A program made the position numbers and the translations under genes. Of a DNA stretch of 8,233 nucleotides, positions 1 to 7,313 are shown one piece after another. The notes beneath the pieces were generated by a model. That model searched no databases, was not told the DNA's origin, and saw only the letters and a program-made list of their open reading frames with translations. Numbering within the stretch: position 1 is the first letter of the stretch; the number at the start of each line of letters is the position of its first letter. Source of the stretch: JAVMKJ01 sp031732875 (GTDB lineage Bacteria; Pseudomonadota; Gammaproteobacteria; Competibacterales; Competibacteraceae); the NCBI GenBank assembly GCA_031732875.1, contig JAVMKL010000035.1, forward strand, positions 1 to 8,233. The letters run 5' to 3'.

Positions 1-54
1 CTCGGCAACCTGGGCGAGGGTGTCGCCTTCCCGCAGGACATAGGTTTTGGCCAT
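1..54 (-). CDS. LysM-domain protein, N-terminal 18 codons only (runs off left edge)
   Basis: The minus strand starts with ATG at 54 and reads MAKTYVLREGDTLAQVAE up to the window edge. This matches the start of a LysM module (Tyr-x-Val-x-x-Gly-Asp-Thr-Leu-x-x-hydrophobic-Ala). LysM modules bind N-acetylglucosamine-containing glycans such as peptidoglycan. The start is supported by an AAGGAG ribosome binding site at 61-66 with a 6-nt spacer. No signal peptide precedes the module, since it begins at about residue 5; the protein is therefore either cytosolic, as in some phage- and stress-associated LysM proteins, or exported by another route. It lies 136 bp downstream of the large hydrolase/CHAT gene on the same strand and is probably its operon partner. 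Everything after residue 18 is unseen, so any further domain is unknown. Confidence 0.7.
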   Translation of the reverse strand, partial: MAKTYVLREGDTLAQVAE

Positions 55-190
55 GATGGACTCCTTCGGTCAGGGTTTAGGTGGACACGGATTCTGGCGT
101 GTGGTGCGTTTGCACTGTGGAGTTGTGGGCACGGGTAGTGGCTGACGAAGTATCGGCTTCAAGGGCATGTTGAGATGACGCAGCAAGGAT
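55..190. other. Intergenic gap between CHAT fusion gene and LysM gene
   Basis: This 136-bp gap holds the AAGGAG ribosome binding site (61-66) of the LysM gene. I see no convincing promoter: there is no sigma-54 GG-N10-GC element and no clear -35/-10 pair. There is also no strong terminator, as the only dyad is GTGC-GTTT-GCAC with no T-tract. Readthrough from the upstream gene is the simplest explanation for LysM expression. A short open frame on the minus strand across this gap has no recognisable content and no ribosome binding site. Confidence 0.5.
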
Positions 191-3100
191 TCACGCCAGA
201 GCGGCGCGGATATCGGCCAGCGCTTGGCGCAACGGCTCGCTGGCATCGCCGGCAACCTCGATCAGAAAGTCCAGATGCTCGACGACCGACGACACCTCGC
301 GCGGGCTGGCGCCTCGCCGGATGGCGGTTCGGTAGAGGTCGACGATCTCGTTCGCAAGGGCTCGCGCATCCCCGGCCCGTTGCGCCGCCCGCGGTTCCGC
401 GTCAGCCATCGGGGCGACGTGCAACACAAGCAGTCGTACCAGTTGGCAGTCGGCCAGGGCCGCGCCGCGCCAGAAGTTGGGTTCCGCCTCGTGGGCGGCC
501 GCCATGGTCTCGGCAACGTGCGTGAGTTCGCGTTCCAGCGATGCCTGCCAGGATGTGTCAGCTTTGGAGTCAAGGATCTGCATGCATAATTTCGCCGTCG
601 CCCAGTTGGTCAAGGGATAATAGGCATCCTGCTTGTCCTTCGGGAAATCAAAGGCTTCGCGATAGTGGCGAGCCATGTCGCCCAGGGCCTTGATGCGGGC
701 GTCTTTATTCGTCTGTACCAGAGCGAGCCGCTTGCAGGCGCCGCCCAGCAGGTTCAGGCGCTCCTCGGTTGCGGCGCGCTTGCACAGGGCATCGAGTTGG
801 TCGATGGCGCTGTTGATACGGCTGACGAGTTCCTTATGTTGCGCCTGGAGTCCCGCCAGCACCTCGGCCTGTCTGGTCAGCACCGCTTCGAGCGCGGCCT
901 TTTCCGCTTCGCTCCCGGCCTTTTTCGCTTCCCGCGTGGTGTCGCCTCGCTTCTCCCGCGCCGCTGCGAGAGCCGGGCGCAGCGCCAGCCACTCCGCTGC
1001 GGCGTGTCGAATCTGATAGTTGGCGCATTGTTCCACCGCCTTCAGCGGGCAGTCGCCTTTCGTGGCTCCGAAAGCCCGCTCCAGACATTGGATCGCGCGC
1101 GGCCAGCAACGGGCCTCGCCCCAGGCCAGTCCTTCCGCCGCGGAAACGTCCCCGCGTTTCAGCCATTCTTCTTGCCGTGTTTCGGGAATGCGTGCGACCA
1201 GCGCGGAAATCTCGCTTTCAATGCGACGGGTCTCTTCATCCGCATCGCCTTTCGGGTTCTCCACCCGCAGGCGGCGGGCAAGGTTGTCCAACTCGACCAC
1301 CAACTCCGAGGGGGCGTGGAATTTCGTCGTATTGGATCCGCGGACGCTCTCCCCGCCGCGCAGGCGATAACCTGGGTCGCCGTAGCATTGATAGGCTCCC
1401 CAGGTGTTGCAGTCGGGGAAGCGCAGCCAGATCTCCTCGCGCGCGGCTCGGGTGGCTTCGCCGAAGGACTCACCGTCGAGCAGTCGCCGGTAGAAGGTTT
1501 CCGCGAAGACCGTCGCCGCGCCGTCGTCCACCGCCCAGCCGGCGGCAACCACGGCGCGCACCCCCATCCGGATGAACTGCACCGCGAGGTTGGCGGCCAG
1601 GGCTCCACGATCGACATCCCGTGCGCCCCCAATCCGGCCCAGATGGCAGCAGTTGATGAACACCAGTTCCGGTACCCAGCGCATCTGTTCCACGTCGCCG
1701 GGGGTGAGGAAGGTTTCCCTGCCGATCACCATGCCCGAGACCTTCCGTTCAGGCATGGGGGTCGGCTGGCGACAGCTCTCGCAGGCGCCGGCCGCGCCAG
1801 CCGGGAGCGGATAGTCGTAGGCTCCGTGACCGGCCAGGTGCAGGATGCGGTAGGCGGCGCGGTGCAGTCCTTCGATGATGGCATCGGTTTTTTCGTCGAT
1901 GCAGTCTCGCACCTGATAGCCGCCGGCTCCGAGCAGCGTGGCGACCTGGCGGGCTTCCTGGCGCGCGCCGGGCAGGTCGGCGAACAGCTCCCAGCCGGAG
2001 AGGTCCGGATTGCCGACCACATAGGCGCTGGAGTCAAAGGCGTGGGCCGGGCGCGGGCGAAAATCGGGCGTCTTGAGCTGGCGCACCAGGCCGGCATTGA
2101 CGGCGGGCGGACGACCGTTCTGGCTCCAGCGGTCTTCCAGCAACTCCCACGGATAACGGGCCGAACGCTCGTCGACCAGCAACACCAGATCGGTCTGGCG
2201 CGGGGCCATCTCGCGCAGTCGTAACGGCAGCAACATCTCGAAGAGGGTGCGCGCCGCCTCCTGGTTGGCCCTGGGCGATTGCGAGGCCTGGCGTATGAAG
2301 GCTTCGGCAAGGGCCAGTTGGCCGGTGGCAAGGGTTTCTTCCGCGCGGGCGCGGTCGGTCGAAAAGTTGAAGCGCAGCACGGCACGGGTCTTGGAATCCT
2401 CGGTGATGTCCAGCCGATGCCACCATTCCGGCGCCTCATCGAAGCGTACCCGGCGAACCCCACCCTGGCCCTCCTCGACGGACCGTGCCGCCCAAACCGC
2501 CGACGTTGCCAGTTCGCCATCCCGGAGCACCAGGTCGAGAGCTTCCGCGGCGGCGAGCGCGACATCTTCGAACAGTTCAAGGAATTCGATCCGGTCGATG
2601 ATCACCTTGTGGTTGAGTTCCACCTGTTCGAGGCGCTTGTTCGCCGCCACCGCGGCGCGCAGGATGGCCTCCACCGAGTCGCGGGCCGGCATGCCCCCGG
2701 CGCCAGTGCCGACCAGCAGACAACTCAGCGCCGCCGAGCGGGGACGATCCGCCGGACCGAACCGGTCGTCGCCCCAGCGCGCCACCTGCAATGCAAAGTC
2801 GAGCATGGCGGCGCGCGTGCCTTCCTCCAGCAGGCCGGGTGACAGTTCGCCCACCTGCCCGAGTCCGATCACCACCGCGCCGGCCGGCTTGGTCCGCGGC
2901 GCGTCGTTGAAGAACAGGGCATGGGTGCCGAGCGGGCCCGGATAGAGGCCGAGTCGCAACCGGCGCGACAGCGCCCCGTCCAGCCGGAAGTCGAGTGCCG
3001 CTTCCGCGCTGACGATCATGTCGCCCATGTAGTGACCGACCAGCACCGGATGCCTGGCATACGCCAGGTTGCCGTGACGCAGACTGACCTCAATGATCGT

Positions 3101-5845
3101 CGGGCCCGGCTCCGCGTCGCTCTCCGCCGTCGGCCCGGCTCCGCCGAAACTGGCGCCGCGCAGATCGTTTTCGCTCGGGATGCCGTCGGTCGGCGGCTCC
3201 GCCGGCAAGAGGAAAAGCGCCGGCTCGCCGCCCGCCCGCGTCCGCGTCGGTTTTTCCTTCAACAAACGGCTGGTGTCACCGCCCATCAATAGATCGAGAT
3301 AGCCCGGCAGCGCGCGCTTTTGCGCGCACAGCATGTCGTGGGCGGTGTCGGTCACGTACCACATCTTCACCCCGGGTAATTCGCCCGAGGCCCAAGGCAC
3401 CGTGCCGTCGCCTTCCGGCGTAGCGATGAAGCCGAGGCGCTTACGGCCGAAGCGGTAGAGGTCATCCTCCTCGACGAACCGGTAGTCCACCACGGTCGCC
3501 GGCTGGCAGCCGGCCACGTACAGCATGTGTAGGGGGTCGGGCGGGGCGGCGCGAAGCAACTCCCAGACGGCGCGCGCCGCGCGCAGGGTGACGGCTTCGG
3601 CCACCTCCCATTCCGCCGAGGTGGTCTTTTTGATCGTTTCCCAGCGCGCGGGGTCGCTGAAGTCCGGGTCCTTCGGCCCAAAGGGAAGCAGTTCCAGCAA
3701 GCCGGGAAATTGGCGGACCAGGTTGATGATGTCGTCGGTGCCCTGGGTGATGTCGAGCAGACTGAGCTTAGCCTGGGTCGGATTGAAGCCGGTGAGCCAG
3801 CGCACCGCCTCGTACGAGCCGGCGTTGGGCGTGCCCAGCATCAGCAGTCGGCTGTTGGGGAGCCTGACGATGCGCTGCCACACCGCGGTGCCGCGCCCCC
3901 CGTCGGCGATCATCGCGCGCGCCACCAGTCCGCCCATCGAGTGTGCCACCAAGTGCACCGGTTGCCCGGCGCGCTCGGTGACAGGCAGCAGTTTCTCCAG
4001 GGCGTCGGCAAGCTGTTGGGCGGCGTCGCGCACCGAAAGCCGCCAGTCGTACGGGAAGATCTCGACCTGATGCGTGCGGGCGAGGAATTCGAGCAGCGGG
4101 CCGTAGAAGTCGTCGATCAGGTCGATCGGAACAATGTCCGGTTCGCCCATGCGCAGCCGTTTCAGACCGCCCAGCAGCAGCGCGCGGTATTTGAGCCACA
4201 CCGGGTCGCCGTTCGCGTTCAGGTTGCTGCCCATCGTTCCCGGCAGCACCACCGCCAGCGGGCGCGGCGTCGTGACGGCGCGACTGCGCCGCACGGCCTC
4301 GCGCCAGCGCGGTTCTTCCCGCTTGGCGGCGGCGATGTCCATAAAGCCGCCGTCGCTGGCATCGTCGCGGATCAGGCCGGCGATCAGCCACCTGACGCTC
4401 TTACCGTTCTCGAAATAGCTGAAGTGATCGACCTTCGGCCCCTGATCGCGCAGGAAACGCGCGCCTTTCGCCGGCCGCGCGATACCGCCGGTCATCGAGC
4501 CGGTATTTACCACCAGATCGTGATCGGCGCCGAAGAACCAGTCGGTCGCCAGCAGCTTGATCTTTTGCCAGGGCGACTCGCCTTCGATGTCGCCGGCGAT
4601 CACCGTCAGGTCGGCGCGGGTCGACAGCAGCGGATGATGCAGCAGGCGGGTCAGCGCCGAGCCCGGCATCATTGCCTCCAGGCCGGGCAGCGTGCGCGGA
4701 TCGGTGCGCTCCTTGACCACCGCAAACAGAAAGTCGGCGCCGTCGGAAATCAGCCCGTCGCCGGTCGATTTTTCCAGCAGAAAGCTCAGCACCGACAGCC
4801 AACGGTCGAGCCGGCCGGAGGCCAGCGTGGTGCCGCGCGCCGGGCAGGCGACGCGCACGAACCGACGGACCGTGAAGTTCTTTTCCTCGAGCAGCGCGAG
4901 CAGTTCGACGAGCCGCTTGCGATCGGCCTCATAGGCCGCGTCGCGCTCTTTCGCCGCCTCCGTGTCGAGCGCCGACAGGCCGATCTGTTGCGCGATGATG
5001 CGGTCGGCGGCGAAGAGCTTCCCGATGAATTCCGGCAGCAGCGGGTCGCCATCCTTTTTCCGCTGGCCGAGGCACAGCAGTTCGCCCACCAACCCACCCC
5101 GGCTGTGGCTGACCAGGTCGAGCGTCGCCTTCGTGGGTAGCGCACGGGCGAGATCGACAGCGTTCTGGATCGGACTTTCGGTCAGCGAGCGATGTTCGAA
5201 GGCGAAGGCGCGATCGCCATAAAGCGCCTTCATCCGCGTCCGTGCCATCTTGCTGTCCGGGTTCCCGGCGTCCCAAAGCTTGCCGAAGCTGCCTTGGCAA
5301 CTGGAAGCGGTGCCATGGAGGAAAACGAGGATAGGCCCCTGGTCGGCCGGAATCGCTTCCGCTGTCGGGGCCGGGCTCAGCGCGAAAGTGTCGCCCAGGT
5401 CGCAGCGGTGGAAGCTGGGGTTACCTTTGAGCTGCTTCTCCTCAAGCTTGGCGCCGAGCGTTTTGGCGGCCATGCCCGCGAGATCCACTCCGAAAAAATC
5501 CAGTATCCTGATGCCCAGCCCGAGCCACCCACGCTCGTCGCGCGAGGTTCCCCGCCGCGGCGCCAGTCCGCCGAATTCCCAGGCCTCGTCGCCGTCCCGC
5601 CCCAGCGCCCGCTGGCCATGTTCCCGCACCAGGTCGCTCGCCCGGGTCCACAGCACGAAACCGTTCTCCAGCTCGACGCGCGCCACCTCGTCGGCGGCGA
5701 CCACCAGTTCGTCCACGGCGCCGTCGCGGGCGCTGCCGGGGCTCAAACGACGGCTTGAGGTAATGGCAATGCTGTCGATCCCTGTTACGGTCTGCGGGTC
5801 GAGCTTGCGTAGGGTGCCGCGGATACGGTAGATGCGAAGGGACAT
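191..5845 (-). CDS. Giant fusion: two alpha/beta-hydrolases + unknown domain + CHAT peptidase + helical C-terminus (1884 aa)
   Basis: The start is ATG at 5845, preceded by AAGGA with an 8-nt spacer; the stop is TGA at 191-193. Visible modules: (a) residues about 1-75, a small domain with no family I can name. (b) About 165-490, an alpha/beta-hydrolase with oxyanion-type FLHGT (175-179), nucleophile Ser248 in SHSRGG, candidate acid Asp441/443 and candidate His474 (DHFSYF). (c) About 525-850, a second hydrolase of the lecithin:cholesterol acyltransferase (LCAT)-like type: PGTMGSNL (535-542), FPYDWR (597-602), nucleophile Ser636 in AHSMGG, GDGTVPW (812-818) and candidate His836. (d) About 855-916, a Gly/Pro/Arg-rich linker. 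(e) About 917-1110, a conserved-looking domain (GHYMGD, LYPGPLGTH, GLGQVGELSPG) of unknown role. (f) About 1165-1495, a CHAT domain with dyad His1340 (LAGHG) and Cys1400 (FINCCHLG). (g) About 1500-1884, a helical, TPR/TRAFs-binding-like region with probable coiled coil near 1625-1685. No signal peptide or obvious membrane segment, so probably cytosolic. It follows the caspase gene by 25 bp. The catalytic motifs are seen; activity and substrates are inferred. Confidence 0.93.
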   Translation of the reverse strand: MSLRIYRIRGTLRKLDPQTVTGIDSIAITSSRRLSPGSARDGAVDELVVAADEVARVELENGFVLWTRASDLVREHGQRALGRDGDEAWEFGGLAPRRGTSRDERGWLGLGIRILDFFGVDLAGMAAKTLGAKLEEKQLKGNPSFHRCDLGDTFALSPAPTAEAIPADQGPILVFLHGTASSCQGSFGKLWDAGNPDSKMARTRMKALYGDRAFAFEHRSLTESPIQNAVDLARALPTKATLDLVSHSRGGLVGELLCLGQRKKDGDPLLPEFIGKLFAADRIIAQQIGLSALDTEAAKERDAAYEADRKRLVELLALLEEKNFTVRRFVRVACPARGTTLASGRLDRWLSVLSFLLEKSTGDGLISDGADFLFAVVKERTDPRTLPGLEAMMPGSALTRLLHHPLLSTRADLTVIAGDIEGESPWQKIKLLATDWFFGADHDLVVNTGSMTGGIARPAKGARFLRDQGPKVDHFSYFENGKSVRWLIAGLIRDDASDGGFMDIAAAKREEPRWREAVRRSRAVTTPRPLAVVLPGTMGSNLNANGDPVWLKYRALLLGGLKRLRMGEPDIVPIDLIDDFYGPLLEFLARTHQVEIFPYDWRLSVRDAAQQLADALEKLLPVTERAGQPVHLVAHSMGGLVARAMIADGGRGTAVWQRIVRLPNSRLLMLGTPNAGSYEAVRWLTGFNPTQAKLSLLDITQGTDDIINLVRQFPGLLELLPFGPKDPDFSDPARWETIKKTTSAEWEVAEAVTLRAARAVWELLRAAPPDPLHMLYVAGCQPATVVDYRFVEEDDLYRFGRKRLGFIATPEGDGTVPWASGELPGVKMWYVTDTAHDMLCAQKRALPGYLDLLMGGDTSRLLKEKPTRTRAGGEPALFLLPAEPPTDGIPSENDLRGASFGGAGPTAESDAEPGPTIIEVSLRHGNLAYARHPVLVGHYMGDMIVSAEAALDFRLDGALSRRLRLGLYPGPLGTHALFFNDAPRTKPAGAVVIGLGQVGELSPGLLEEGTRAAMLDFALQVARWGDDRFGPADRPRSAALSCLLVGTGAGGMPARDSVEAILRAAVAANKRLEQVELNHKVIIDRIEFLELFEDVALAAAEALDLVLRDGELATSAVWAARSVEEGQGGVRRVRFDEAPEWWHRLDITEDSKTRAVLRFNFSTDRARAEETLATGQLALAEAFIRQASQSPRANQEAARTLFEMLLPLRLREMAPRQTDLVLLVDERSARYPWELLEDRWSQNGRPPAVNAGLVRQLKTPDFRPRPAHAFDSSAYVVGNPDLSGWELFADLPGARQEARQVATLLGAGGYQVRDCIDEKTDAIIEGLHRAAYRILHLAGHGAYDYPLPAGAAGACESCRQPTPMPERKVSGMVIGRETFLTPGDVEQMRWVPELVFINCCHLGRIGGARDVDRGALAANLAVQFIRMGVRAVVAAGWAVDDGAATVFAETFYRRLLDGESFGEATRAAREEIWLRFPDCNTWGAYQCYGDPGYRLRGGESVRGSNTTKFHAPSELVVELDNLARRLRVENPKGDADEETRRIESEISALVARIPETRQEEWLKRGDVSAAEGLAWGEARCWPRAIQCLERAFGATKGDCPLKAVEQCANYQIRHAAAEWLALRPALAAAREKRGDTTREAKKAGSEAEKAALEAVLTRQAEVLAGLQAQHKELVSRINSAIDQLDALCKRAATEERLNLLGGACKRLALVQTNKDARIKALGDMARHYREAFDFPKDKQDAYYPLTNWATAKLCMQILDSKADTSWQASLERELTHVAETMAAAHEAEPNFWRGAALADCQLVRLLVLHVAPMADAEPRAAQRAGDARALANEIVDLYRTAIRRGASPREVSSVVEHLDFLIEVAGDASEPLRQALADIRAALA

Positions 5846-5870
5846 GAGGATTTTCCTTAATCAGGATGCG

Positions 5871-6713
5871 TCAGGAAAAAATCTTCCGCTGGCGGGTGGC
5901 GGCATTGCCCACGATCTGCGGGCTTTGCGGGTAGGACGCCGACGGCAGAAAGCCGGGGTTGATCGCGGCGTGCCAGTCGGCGTAGGTCGCGGTGGGCTTC
6001 AGGGTTTTCAGCGCCTTGAGCGCGTAGTAGGTAAAGGCGCCGCAGGAGCGGCCCTGAATAACGGCGTCATAGCTGTAGTTGTTCGGTCCTTCCTTGCACC
6101 CGGCCAGCAGCAGATCGCCCACGCCGCGCGACAGGGCGCTGGCGAACGGCGAGATTCCCGAGGTGACCGCCACCGATGCCAATGGGTTGCCGCTGGCGCC
6201 GCGCGGCAGCCTGTCCGCCGGCAACCAGTTGCCCATGGGCATGAAGCGCGGGCGTGGTGCCGCGTCGGTGTCGGGATCCGGGCCTGCGGCGCGCGTCACG
6301 GTGCCCGAATGGCAACTGTCGGAGATCAGCACCAGGCGAACGCCAGCCTTGCGCGCGTTGAAGAGGGCGTGGATCTCGTCGTCGAGCAAGGCCTCGCCGC
6401 CGGTTTGCAGGTCGTAGGGACAAAGTCCTTCATCGAGGCCGTCGATCTCATCGCCGTTGAGATCGGGTACGTAGGTGCCGTGGCCGGAGTAGGTGATGAC
6501 GACCACATCGCCGCTGACCGCACCGCCGATCAGAGTCTTGAAGCCGTCGACCATCGCCGCCTTGGTCGCTTGCGCGTCCAGCAGTTTGTTTACCGTGAAA
6601 CCGCGTGCGGCCAGTTCGGCCGCCCAGTCGTTGGCGTCGTTCACGCAGCCCTTCAGGTCCATGTGCGTGCCGGGATAATTGTTGATGCCGATGCAAAGCG
6701 CGCTCTTGGTCAT
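5871..6713 (-). CDS. Caspase-family (peptidase C14) cysteine protease, 280 aa
   Basis: The product is a compact single-domain caspase-fold protease. It opens with the first core strand (ALCIGINNYPG, residues 5-15) followed by the LKGCVNDA motif (20-27). Catalytic His78 lies in YSGHG (75-79) and Cys134 in DSCHSG (132-137). The segment after the His, with Asp84, Asp88, Asp91 and Asp94, and Asp132 beside the Cys resemble prokaryotic metacaspases/orthocaspases, whose acidic S1 pockets favour Arg or Lys at P1; that specificity is inference. ATG 6713 is chosen over upstream in-frame starts (the frame opens at 6821) because AGGAG lies at 6720-6724 with a 6-nt spacer and homology begins at once. The upstream extension would also overlap the sigma-54 promoter candidate. 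No signal peptide, membrane segment or adaptor domain is visible, so recruitment must depend on partners. It is the first gene of the unit, 25 bp before the hydrolase/CHAT fusion, which makes that protein its most likely partner or substrate. Confidence 0.93.
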   Translation of the reverse strand: MTKSALCIGINNYPGTHMDLKGCVNDANDWAAELAARGFTVNKLLDAQATKAAMVDGFKTLIGGAVSGDVVVITYSGHGTYVPDLNGDEIDGLDEGLCPYDLQTGGEALLDDEIHALFNARKAGVRLVLISDSCHSGTVTRAAGPDPDTDAAPRPRFMPMGNWLPADRLPRGASGNPLASVAVTSGISPFASALSRGVGDLLLAGCKEGPNNYSYDAVIQGRSCGAFTYYALKALKTLKPTATYADWHAAINPGFLPSASYPQSPQIVGNAATRQRKIFS

Positions 6714-6800
6714 GGCGGTCTCCTGTGGATTGATGAAGGATAGTTTGCGAATTGCGCGTCGCGATCGAGGACACGGCGGCGTCCCCGCGCGAAATCCGGG

Positions 6801-6817
6801 AGCAAATTCAAAGCCAA
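6801..6817 (-). promoter_or_regulatory. Candidate sigma-54 (-24/-12) promoter for the caspase unit
   Basis: The minus strand reads TTGGCTTTGAATTTGCT. It has the invariant GG (6815-6814) and GC (6803-6802) separated by exactly 10 nt, with YTGGC at -24 and TTGCW at -12. It differs from the YTGGCACGRNNNTTGCW consensus at the three positions after TGGC. The predicted start is near 6790, giving a leader of about 77 nt to ATG 6713. Sigma-54 promoters need an ATP-dependent enhancer-binding activator, and none is encoded in this window. The mirrored and better match on the other strand raises confidence. No good sigma-70 promoter was seen in the same stretch. Confidence 0.45.
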
Positions 6818-6950
6818 GCATTTGGAGCGAGCGGTACCCCCTTTACTGTTGAAGGCTGTTCAGGAGTATTTATTCAGCCAATTTAGGGAAATGGCGTGCT
6901 ACGCGAGGATGTGCGGAAGGCGATGGGCAGGAGGGAAACGGGGCAGATCG

Positions 6951-7030
6951 TCAATTGTTGGAACAGACGAGCTTCCGCGCGTTTCATCCTGAAACATCTT
7001 GTCTGCTTGAAAGCGGTCATTTTTCAGACA
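6951..7030. promoter_or_regulatory. Cluster of short dyads, candidate activator (enhancer) site
   Basis: Several dyads fall within 80 bp. TGTT-GG-AACA is at 6956-6965. A perfect GTTTCA-TCC-TGAAAC inverted repeat is at 6981-6995. A CAGAC core occurs three times in alternating orientation: CAGACGAG at 6964-6971, its near-complement CTTGTCTG at 6998-7005, and CAGACA at 7025-7030. The cluster centre (about 6990) is roughly 175-230 bp from each sigma-54 promoter candidate, a normal distance for upstream activator binding. That the cluster binds an activator is inference, and short repeats of this size can arise by chance. Confidence 0.3.
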
Positions 7031-7210
7031 GATCCATTGGGATAACGGACCGGGCTGGGTTAATGAAATGCGATTGAACTGGCTGCCAGGATTACGCGCG
7101 GTTGCGCGGTTTCAGCTCGATGGCGATGCCTTTCCATACATGCGCCGCGCCCGCCAGCGATCGAGGGCGCTCCCAATCGAACCGGGCGTCATCTGGGGGC
7201 AGGATCGACT

Positions 7211-7227
7211 GGCGGTTTGGCACCGCC
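7211..7227 (+). repeat. Perfect 6-bp inverted repeat overlapping the plus-strand promoter
   Basis: GGCGGT (7211-7216) and ACCGCC (7222-7227) are perfect complements around TTGGC. The right arm overlaps the -24 element of the sigma-54 candidate. It could be an operator-like site for a repressor, or simply a by-product of the promoter consensus in GC-rich DNA. A terminator is unlikely because only three T residues follow the stem on the plus strand and none on the minus strand. Confidence 0.35.
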
Positions 7228-7233
7228 TTTGCT
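7217..7233 (+). promoter_or_regulatory. Strong candidate sigma-54 (-24/-12) promoter for the plus-strand unit
   Basis: The sequence TTGGCACCGCCTTTGCT matches the sigma-54 consensus YTGGCACGRNNNTTGCW at every specified position except one (C for G at position 8). The invariant GG (7219-7220) and GC (7231-7232) are 10 nt apart. The predicted start is near 7244, giving a leader of about 74 nt to ATG 7318, almost the same as the leader predicted for the caspase unit. Dependence on RpoN and an AAA+ enhancer-binding protein follows from established promoter biology. The identity of the activator is unknown. Confidence 0.6.
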
Positions 7234-7306
7234 CGGGTCGATGAGTCGCAAAGATCCCCGATCTCGGGAAAAACCCGGACTTCGATCTCCAATAATCCAC
7301 CTTTCT

Positions 7307-7313
7307 GGAGGAG
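7307..7313 (+). promoter_or_regulatory. Strong ribosome binding site for the truncated hydrolase ORF
   Basis: GGAGGAG lies 4 nt before ATG 7318, with the GGAGG core 6 nt away. It decides the start: the open frame extends upstream to 7102, but that part has no recognisable protein content and crosses the sigma-54 promoter candidate. By contrast the ATG at 7380 has only a weak GGA upstream, so the downstream protease may depend on this site through coupling. Confidence 0.7.

Noticed and set aside
665..5140. Long plus-strand open frames (e.g. 665-2224 and 3710-5140)
   Set aside because: They are antisense to the hydrolase/CHAT gene, arise from GC-rich third positions, and encode no recognisable domain; the minus-strand frame carries all catalytic motifs.
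5832..6743. 303-codon plus-strand open frame over the caspase gene
   Set aside because: It is a complementary shadow of the caspase reading frame with no ribosome binding site and no family motif.
6714..6821. N-terminal extension of the caspase to an upstream in-frame start at 6821
   Set aside because: The extra 36 residues do not resemble the family, the ribosome binding site fits ATG 6713, and the extension crosses the promoter candidate.
7000..7030. TGTCTG/CAGACA inverted repeat as a terminator
   Set aside because: The arms are 6 bp around a 19-nt loop, and no T-tract follows the second arm; better treated as possible protein-binding half-sites.
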